From: a bacterium
GTDB taxonomy: Bacteria; Cyanobacteriota; Vampirovibrionia; Gastranaerophilales; Gastranaerophilaceae
Reading direction: 5' to 3'
Assembly (NCBI GenBank): GCA_017470245.1
Contig: JAFUEV010000007.1
Coordinates: 1 to 64,000, forward strand
DNA length: 64,000 nucleotides
A model generated the notes under the pieces. It was not told where the DNA came from, made no database searches, and saw only the letters and a program-made list of their open reading frames with translations. Numbering within the stretch: position 1 is the first letter of the stretch; every line of letters begins with the position of its first letter. The position numbers were made by a program, and so were the translations under genes. This document shows positions 58,007 through 64,000 of the stretch, one piece after another.

Positions 58007-58345
58007 TTACTCCCCCAAGCGTTGCTCTTCGAGTACCTCCGTCAATGCTTCACAGAAAGTTTTTAAAAATTCCTGTTCAAATGGTATCTGATTTACAAAT
58101 ACTGTTTTGCTATTAAAAACAATATTTGCCCTTTCATAGCGTGGATTTTTAACGAGGGCCAAGTGGGTAAAAATGCCGTCTAATATTTCCATTCCGTATT
58201 TAATATTGTTTTCGCTGCCGCCTTTATCGTCAGCTTTCAATATGTCATAGGAACAGGAAACAGACCATTTAAAGTTTTTTAACTTTTTTGAAGAAAAAAC
58301 AAGAATGAAGACAGTAGCATAAATGCTGAGCCAACCGATATTCAA
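58007..58345 (-). pseudogene. Truncated phage DUF2213-like protein
   Basis: 112 codons with HLALVKNPRYERANIVFNSK near the middle, a pattern I recognise from phage DUF2213 head proteins. The first ~20 residues are an unrelated hydrophobic run, so the original 5' part is missing. Together with the two downstream frames it forms a decayed phage-structural block. Confidence 0.45.
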
Positions 58346-58446
58346 AAAAGCATTTATTGTGCGGTAATAAATTTGCTGAATTTTTTAAACAAAATAAAGC
58401 ATAATTCGGAATTAAAGATAAATTTTCTAACAATTTTTCTGAACTT

Positions 58447-58641
58447 ATGAAAATGATTCAATTCAAAAAGAAGATTACTCAATATGACAGTCAATCCGAA
58501 ATTCTATCCGCTCAAAAATCTGCCAAAAACAGACCTAATAAAATAACTTTCAACAAAGACGATAAATCAAAAAACTATATAACTAACAAATTTGATAAAA
58601 ATGGCATTTTTTTATTCAGGAAGCCAATGTATTCAAATTAA
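58447..58641 (+). CDS. Possible small basic protein (64 aa)
   Basis: Lys/Asn-rich frame with no clear ribosome-binding site. It contains NKITFNKDDKSK, like the F-motif of other N-termini in this window. It lies at the edge of the phage remnant, and could be an eroded gene start. Confidence 0.3.
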   Translation: MKMIQFKKKITQYDSQSEILSAQKSAKNRPNKITFNKDDKSKNYITNKFDKNGIFLFRKPMYSN

Positions 58642-58691
58642 AGAGACACGAACAATAAAAAATTCAGATATTTTGTAGGATATCACGAATA

Positions 58692-58724
58692 AAAAAATGG
58701 AAGTATAAAATACTTCCATTTTTT
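58692..58724 (-). terminator. Terminator of pentapeptide gene
   Basis: 14-bp stem AAAAAATGGAAGTA / TACTTCCATTTTTT, 17 bases after the stop. Confidence 0.85.
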
Positions 58725-58741
58725 CAAAACAAACCTTAATA

Positions 58742-59257
58742 TTAATAATCGGAAACTTGGCTTTCTTCTTCTTCCTCATCTTCTTTCGTATAATTTGTAT
58801 CAAAATCATCAGGAAGAAGTTCATTATCAGGCCAAATTGTAGTTTCATCAGCACGAGTAGCAGAAAGATTATCACAAGCAGAGAAATCAGAATCACTCAA
58901 ATCTGCTTCTTTTACTATACATCCTGCCATATCAGCATCGGTAAAATTGCAATAACTAACTGTTGCATAACTGAAATCAGTACCATTTAATATACTTTCA
59001 GAAAAATCACATTCAATTACATTAGCCCTTGTAAAGTCTGCAGCATTCAAATCACTGCCTGTAAAATTACAATTTGAGATATGTGTATCATTAAAGGAAG
59101 TACCAGCCAATTCCGTATTGGTAAAATCAATATTTTCCAATGTAATATTAGAAAAATCAAGCTCGGTTAAATCCAATTCTTCAAGGTTCTTTTTATACGA
59201 ATTATATTCATCAGGATTTTTAATTATCAATTCTACAAGTTCTTCTTTTGAATACAT
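58742..59257 (-). CDS. Pentapeptide-repeat protein
   Basis: Start at ATG 59257 (AAAGGAG seven bases upstream). 171 residues. Repeats of the A(D/N)LxF type run through about 35-125 (LDFSNITLENIDFTNTELAG, CDFSESILNG, DFSACDNL), giving a right-handed beta helix. The C-terminus is acidic. Role unknown; some relatives shield DNA gyrase. Confidence 0.9.
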   Translation of the reverse strand: MYSKEELVELIIKNPDEYNSYKKNLEELDLTELDFSNITLENIDFTNTELAGTSFNDTHISNCNFTGSDLNAADFTRANVIECDFSESILNGTDFSYATVSYCNFTDADMAGCIVKEADLSDSDFSACDNLSATRADETTIWPDNELLPDDFDTNYTKEDEEEEESQVSDY

Positions 59258-59473
59258 CAACTATCTCCTTTGTCTGACATACATAATACTAACCATAATC
59301 CTATTCCACAATTATGCATGTTTATAACATGTAATTTAGAATTTCATTAGGAATAATTTTATTTTCTTATTTATATATTTATTGTCAAGAATTATTTTAT
59401 TTTTAAGGCAATTTTTAAAAGCAAAATGTTTTTATATATACATATAAGTTGTATTTAATTAGGTTATATAATT

Positions 59474-60274
59474 TTGAGTTTACCGAGTGTTCAAAAACAA
59501 ATAAATATACCGTGTGGTAATTTTATAAATAATAATATTCATCCGATAAAACATTATTATAAAGATGCTTTGCTAAGTGATGATTTATTTACACACGAAA
59601 AAGCTGCAAAAAAAACTATAAACGAAATAAGACCTACAAAAGTAGGGGATTTATACAATCCAAAACAACTTTTATCAGCATATTCAAATCCTAAATGTAT
59701 ACAAAAAATGATAGATGCAAATCCGAAAATAAATGATATTTTACAAGAAAAAGGAATTGATACCAATATCTGTCAGACCAATATAAGTAACATTTTAAAT
59801 TCACATATAACAACTACTACATCATTTGCCTTGCAAATTGCAAATCAAATGAACATTAAGCCGCAAGACAAAAAACTTCTTGAACAAGCTTGTGTATTCC
59901 ATGATTTCGGAAAAGTTTTAATTCCTTCTGAAATTTTGGATAAACCGGGGCATTTAACAGAGGAAGAAAAATCAGTTGTTGATTTACACTCTCAATTAGG
60001 ATACGAATTATTATCAACAACAGGAATGAATAACAGAGTTTTAAATCTAATTAAAAATCATCATAATCCAATGTCTGAAAATGCAGATGTTCTGGGACAA
60101 ATATTGTCTGTCGCCGATATATATTCGGCGCTAAGGGAGGACAGAAGTTACAAAAACAGTATGTCAGAGCAAGAAGCATTAAATCTCTTAGACCAAAAAG
60201 CAAGGGAAGGTGAAGTAAGTACAGAAGTAGTGAATGCATTAAAAAAGGCATTAACATCTGCTAAAGTGGCATAA
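59474..60274 (+). CDS. HD-domain phosphohydrolase
   Basis: 266 residues. The HD motif VFHDFGKVLIPSEIL (His-Asp about 142-143), a later HHNP and DIYSALREDRSYKNSMS resemble HD-GYP-type signal-degrading domains, but the GYP signature is not visible. The N-terminal 90 residues are unassigned. TTG start; a TATAAT (59467-59472) ends one base before it, so the actual start is uncertain. Confidence 0.7.
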   Translation: MSLPSVQKQINIPCGNFINNNIHPIKHYYKDALLSDDLFTHEKAAKKTINEIRPTKVGDLYNPKQLLSAYSNPKCIQKMIDANPKINDILQEKGIDTNICQTNISNILNSHITTTTSFALQIANQMNIKPQDKKLLEQACVFHDFGKVLIPSEILDKPGHLTEEEKSVVDLHSQLGYELLSTTGMNNRVLNLIKNHHNPMSENADVLGQILSVADIYSALREDRSYKNSMSEQEALNLLDQKAREGEVSTEVVNALKKALTSAKVA

Positions 60275-60277
60275 AAG

Positions 60278-60300
60278 AAAGAACCCTTAGTGGGTTCTTT
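60278..60300 (+). terminator. Terminator after HD gene
   Basis: 9-bp stem AAAGAACCC / GGGTTCTTT, loop TTAGT. It also faces rpmB. Confidence 0.8.
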
Positions 60301-60324
60301 CAAGGATTATGTTTGATAAAAATA

Positions 60325-60516
60325 CTATATAGCTCGTTGAACCTTACCTGCTCTTAAACAGGAAGTACAAACATTTACTCTTTTTATAGTACCGTTATCA
60401 TTAATTTTTACAGACTGCAAATTTGGAGATTGTCTGTAAACATGATGTTTATGAGAAAATGAAAGTTTTGCTGCTTTCAATGGTTTTTTTCCGCAAACTG
60501 CGCATTCTACTGACAT
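60325..60516 (-). CDS. rpmB: 50S ribosomal protein L28
   Basis: 63 residues: CAVCGKKPLKA, SHKHHVYRQSPNLQSVKI, and VNVCTSCLRAGKV, keeping both Cys pairs of a zinc-binding L28. AAAGGAAAATAAA precedes the ATG. Transcribed alone. Confidence 0.96.
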   Translation of the reverse strand: MSVECAVCGKKPLKAAKLSFSHKHHVYRQSPNLQSVKINDNGTIKRVNVCTSCLRAGKVQRAI

Positions 60517-60689
60517 TTTATTTTCCTTTCAAATATTTAATAATTCTTTAATATACTTGATGATATACAAAAAAAAACATATAATCAAGCATTTTCTGAA
60601 TAATATATTACGTAATCTAAACAAAGATTATAATCAAACTGTAAATAGGCAATATTTTATAATAAAATATTATAGGATAGGGATTAATA

Positions 60690-61736
60690 ATGAAAATAGA
60701 CGGAAAAACAGTTAGAGAAAGGATAGAGGAGAGAGAAAAAGCTTATTTATCTCCGCTTGCAACAAAAAGTTCTGAAACAAAAGGACGCAAAAGATATGAA
60801 GAACCTTGTAAATTGCGTACGGAATTTCAAAGAGACAGAGACCGAATACTCCACTCTAAAGCATTCCGAAGATTAAAACACAAAACTCAAGTATTTTTTT
60901 CTCCTTATGATGATCATTTCAGAACACGAATGACACACACTCTGGAAGTTTCACAAATAGCAAGAACGCTTGCAAGAGCATTAGAATTAAATGAAGACTT
61001 GGCTGAAGCAATTTCTTTAGGTCATGACTTAGGTCACACCCCTTTTGGTCACAGTGGCGAAAGAGTATTAAACGAACTTATGCCTGACGGATACAGGCAT
61101 AATGAGCAAAGTGTCAGGGTAGTACAATTTATAGAAGACTTGAATTTAACGGAAGAAACGCTTGATGGAATTTTAAACCATTCATATCAATGCTTGCCAA
61201 ATACATTAGAAGGTCAAGTTGTAAGAATTGCAGATAAAATTGCATATATTAATCACGATATTCAAGATGCAATTCGTGCAGGAATAATAAAAACAGAAGA
61301 TATCCCCCAAGAAAGTATTAATTATTTTTCAACAACTAACAGAATAAGAATAACAAAACTTGTAAATGATATAGTTGAAACAAGCTATCAACAGAATAAA
61401 ATATCAATGTCCGAAGAATGTTTTGAACAATTCATAAAGCTAAGAAAATGGATGTTCGAGCATGTCTATAATAACTCACCGGCTAAATTGGCTGAAGATA
61501 AAGCTCAAAACGTAATAAGACGTCTGTTTGAATTTTACTGTGAAGAACTAAGTAAAACCTATCCTAATTCAGACAATAACATAATTATGCAAACAGCATG
61601 TGATTATGTATCTGGAATGACAGACAGATATGTTCTTATAAAATTTGAGCAGAATTTCTTACCGTCACCATTAAAACAACAAAACAATGATGAATTTTTA
61701 TATAAATTAGCATTAATGAACGGACTTCAAAAATAA
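60690..61736 (+). CDS. dgt: dGTPase-like HD hydrolase
   Basis: 348 residues: FQRDRDRILHSKAFRRLKHKTQVF, RMTHTLEVSQIAR, GHDLGHTPFGHSGE and NHSYQ give the HD metal site of dNTP triphosphohydrolases. It removes triphosphate from dNTPs, helping nucleotide balance. AGGGA precedes the ATG. Its stop directly abuts the dnaG ATG. Confidence 0.93.
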   Translation: MKIDGKTVRERIEEREKAYLSPLATKSSETKGRKRYEEPCKLRTEFQRDRDRILHSKAFRRLKHKTQVFFSPYDDHFRTRMTHTLEVSQIARTLARALELNEDLAEAISLGHDLGHTPFGHSGERVLNELMPDGYRHNEQSVRVVQFIEDLNLTEETLDGILNHSYQCLPNTLEGQVVRIADKIAYINHDIQDAIRAGIIKTEDIPQESINYFSTTNRIRITKLVNDIVETSYQQNKISMSEECFEQFIKLRKWMFEHVYNNSPAKLAEDKAQNVIRRLFEFYCEELSKTYPNSDNNIIMQTACDYVSGMTDRYVLIKFEQNFLPSPLKQQNNDEFLYKLALMNGLQK

Positions 61737-63623
61737 ATGGCCGAAACACAAAAAACATACAGCGAAGTAATAGATGAAATACGCAGCAGATTGGATATAC
61801 TTGATGTTGTGCAATCAAGAGTTGTTTTAAAAAAGAAGGGGGCAAACTATTGGGGGTGCTGCCCATTTCATAATGAAAAGACTCCATCATTTTGTGTAAA
61901 TCCGCAAAAGGGTATTTTTAAATGTTTCGGTTGCGGAGAAGGCGGAGATGCCATTAGCTTTTTAATGAAAATAAATAACCAAACATTTGGTGATGTCATA
62001 AAAGATTTGGCACAACAATTTAATATCGAACTGCCACATACACACAAGGACTCTAAGAAATACACGGAAGAAAAAGAACAAATAAAATCATTATTGGACA
62101 AAGCATGTGATTATTTTCACAACAATCTTTATACAATGCCTGAAGCAAAAATAGCGTTAGAATATCTTAATAAAAGGGGTATAACAAAGCAAATAATAGA
62201 CGAATATAAGCTTGGATATTCTCCCAAAGGATATAATGAGCTCCAAAACAAATTCAAGTCAGAATACACTCCAACAATATTTGAGAAAGCCGGTTTGGTA
62301 GTTAAAACGGAAAAGAACGAAGTAATTGACCGTTTTAGACACAGAATAATGATTCCGATAAGCGATGAATCAGGTAACGTTATAGCATTTGGTGCAAGAG
62401 CTATTGACGCAAATCAAAACCCTAAGTATCTCAATTCCCCTGATACAATCCTCTATAACAAAAGCAGAATATTATACGGTATAAATATAGCAAAGCAGCA
62501 GATTATTCAAGATGACTTTGTTGTAATAATGGAAGGTTATTTTGATGTAATATCAGCTCAAGCCGCAGGTTTAAAAAATGCAGTAGCCTCATGCGGAACG
62601 GCATTAACTGTTGACCATGTGCGATTAATAGCGAAATATTCAAAATCAAGGAAAATATATTTATCATTTGATACTGATACAGCAGGTTTAAACGCAACAA
62701 AAAGAAGCACAAACGTAATTAAAGAAGCATTTGCAGGACTCGGAAATTTAAAAATATACGATAAAGCCTATTCTTCTTTGAATGATGACCAATATACGTG
62801 TGAGATTAGAGTAGTTGCGCCTTTTGACAGCAAAGATCCTGACGAATACATTAGAGAATACGGAATTGAACAATATAAAAAATACATAAAAAAAGCCCCC
62901 CTACTCTTAGATTTTGAGTTAGAACAAATATTAAAAGACTTTAAAAGTGACTTTTCTCCAACAGATAAGTTAGCGATGGTAAAAAAAATCATGCCTTTAA
63001 TCGAGGAAATTCCAAACAATATAGTTCAAAATGAATATATAAAGCTTGTTGCTGAAAGAATAGATATTGACGAAAAAGCTTTAGTTAGGGAAATAAACCG
63101 GAGCAATAAATTGCAAAACACTATAAATAAAGATTATACGGGAATTGTAACAAAATCTTCAAATATTAGTGAAAAAGCACAAAAAAATTTATTATCCTTG
63201 TTTTTAGCTTGTGGAACGAAAACAGACATAGAATATTTATCAGAAAATATAAAAAATGTTAAATTTATAGATAAAAACTTAATTATTATCTTGGAAGCAA
63301 TTGACAAATTGTCATGTCAGATAAATAATAATGTGGACCAATTAATACAGTCCCTGTATGTACAATTCGCTGAGGATAATCAATTAAAGGAAATAATAAC
63401 AGATTTAATATATATAGCCGATAGTTTTAAAGGACTTTCAGAAAAGGATTTTAAAGCTATAGTGCAAGAGAACATATCAAGGCTTCAAAGATATCAAGCT
63501 GACTGTGAGAAGAAAGAACTATCATCTAAGTATAAAAAGCTGGATGATGAGGATTCTGAAGCGATTGAAGTTCAAATGCAGTTAAGAGAAAAGATAAAAA
63601 ACAAACAAAAAATCGGAGATTAA
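61737..63623 (+). CDS. dnaG: DNA primase
   Basis: 628 residues. N-terminal zinc finger CCPFHNEKTPSF and CFGCGEGG (about 40-65), the central catalytic toprim domain with VVIMEGYFDV and SFDTDTAG, and a C-terminal helicase-interacting helical region. Makes replication primers. ATG immediately after the dgt stop, and 5 bases before rpoD: the classical macromolecular-synthesis operon, without rpsU at its head here. Confidence 0.96.
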   Translation: MAETQKTYSEVIDEIRSRLDILDVVQSRVVLKKKGANYWGCCPFHNEKTPSFCVNPQKGIFKCFGCGEGGDAISFLMKINNQTFGDVIKDLAQQFNIELPHTHKDSKKYTEEKEQIKSLLDKACDYFHNNLYTMPEAKIALEYLNKRGITKQIIDEYKLGYSPKGYNELQNKFKSEYTPTIFEKAGLVVKTEKNEVIDRFRHRIMIPISDESGNVIAFGARAIDANQNPKYLNSPDTILYNKSRILYGINIAKQQIIQDDFVVIMEGYFDVISAQAAGLKNAVASCGTALTVDHVRLIAKYSKSRKIYLSFDTDTAGLNATKRSTNVIKEAFAGLGNLKIYDKAYSSLNDDQYTCEIRVVAPFDSKDPDEYIREYGIEQYKKYIKKAPLLLDFELEQILKDFKSDFSPTDKLAMVKKIMPLIEEIPNNIVQNEYIKLVAERIDIDEKALVREINRSNKLQNTINKDYTGIVTKSSNISEKAQKNLLSLFLACGTKTDIEYLSENIKNVKFIDKNLIIILEAIDKLSCQINNNVDQLIQSLYVQFAEDNQLKEIITDLIYIADSFKGLSEKDFKAIVQENISRLQRYQADCEKKELSSKYKKLDDEDSEAIEVQMQLREKIKNKQKIGD

Positions 63624-63628
63624 CTTTA

Positions 63629-64000
63629 ATGAGCAAAAAGAAACTATCAGATTTATCAGTAGTCGGAATTATGGACGAGGATGAAGAAATGGAAAATGAA
63701 ACATCAGAATCTTCAGGTATCATTCTTATGACAGAACCTGAATCAATTAGCCGTGACGGTATGGATGTTATCATTAATTCCGAACGTAACAAGATTATTG
63801 ATACAATGGAAAATGAAGACTTATTTTCTGCCGACATGACAGAAGAAGATGAAGAAGAAGATGTATCATTAACTGATGCACTTCTTACTAAAGGTGTTTC
63901 TTTTGATGACCCTGTAAGAATGTACCTAAGAGAAATAGGTCGCATTAAATTATTAACAGCAGAACAAGAAATTGATTTGGCAAAGAAAATTATTCAAGGC
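63629..64000 (+). CDS. rpoD: RNA polymerase sigma factor RpoD, 3' end outside window
   Basis: 124 codons before the right edge. Acidic Glu/Asp-rich region 1.1 (about 1-75), then DDPVRMYLREIGRIKLLTAE and QEIDLAKKI, matching region 1.2 of the housekeeping sigma-70. Five bases after dnaG. The DNA-binding parts lie beyond the window. Confidence 0.9.
   Translation, partial: MSKKKLSDLSVVGIMDEDEEMENETSESSGIILMTEPESISRDGMDVIINSERNKIIDTMENEDLFSADMTEEDEEEDVSLTDALLTKGVSFDDPVRMYLREIGRIKLLTAEQEIDLAKKIIQG

Noticed and set aside
59467..59472. TATAAT as promoter of the HD gene
   Set aside because: It ends one base before the TTG start, so transcription would start inside the gene; left as an unresolved oddity.
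1..64000. CRISPR array, tRNA, rRNA, insertion sequences
   Set aside because: No regular direct repeats with unique spacers, no tRNA-like cloverleaf with CCA-type context, and no transposase motifs were found by reading.

Overview
The window is a strongly AT-rich, gene-dense bacterial chromosome segment. It has no tRNA, rRNA, insertion sequence or CRISPR array that I can recognise. The organism looks like a non-photosynthetic member of the cyanobacterial lineage (Melainabacteria/Vampirovibrionia, probably gut Gastranaerophilales). This is inference from combined traits: an SLH-domain envelope protein with a Gram-negative-type signal peptide, a CHASE2-GGDEF enzyme, an RpaB-like response regulator, a stand-alone MlaD protein, a sodium- or proton-pumping pyrophosphatase, no photosynthesis genes, and several lineage-type proteins with Asn-rich N-termini ending in an [I/V]-x-F-[G/K] motif.

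Layout from left to right. 1-3160: a very large repeat-tailed surface protein, cut by the left edge. 3.3-10.2 kb: hisS, an SGNH-like membrane protein, and the minus-strand run rsgA-polyprenyl synthase-PAP2-like-histidine kinase. 10.3-14.7 kb: pnp, a patatin-like lipase and a uridine-kinase-like P-loop protein. 15.0-15.7 kb: two small coiled-coil/helical proteins. 15.8-21.9 kb: the complete fatty-acid block yceD-rpmF-plsX-fabH-fabD-fabG-acpP-fabF. 22-25.9 kb: a degenerate hybrid-cluster-like protein with a glutaredoxin, a TPR protein, and yebC. 26-38.6 kb: envelope and signalling genes (zinc ribbon membrane protein, SLH protein, CHASE2-GGDEF, GH13 enzyme, 1630-residue RTX-type protein). 38.7-44.4 kb: mlaD-like, SDR, yraN, and the minus-strand run aroC-aroK-aroB-surE. 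44.4-50.3 kb: deoB, an unknown membrane protein and a DtxR-family regulator that share a 25-bp element, an SGNH esterase, nadA and a ferredoxin. 50.5-56.5 kb: glycosyltransferase, RpaB-like regulator, outer-membrane-like protein, methyltransferase, HNH nuclease, hppA. 56.6-58.7 kb: a decayed phage remnant plus a candidate structured RNA. 58.7-64 kb: pentapeptide protein, HD protein, rpmB, and the macromolecular-synthesis operon dgt-dnaG-rpoD, cut by the right edge.

How it works together: core lipid, aromatic amino acid, NAD, ribosome and replication-initiation functions are interleaved with large envelope proteins. The most unusual signals are a hybrid-cluster-protein homologue that has lost nearly all metal ligands, an N-terminal FG/FK motif on unrelated proteins, a leader upstream of 46408 with mutually exclusive antiterminator and terminator helices, the identical inverted DtxR-type elements around the same locus, several apparently leaderless promoters, and a compact cloverleaf RNA candidate in the phage remnant.
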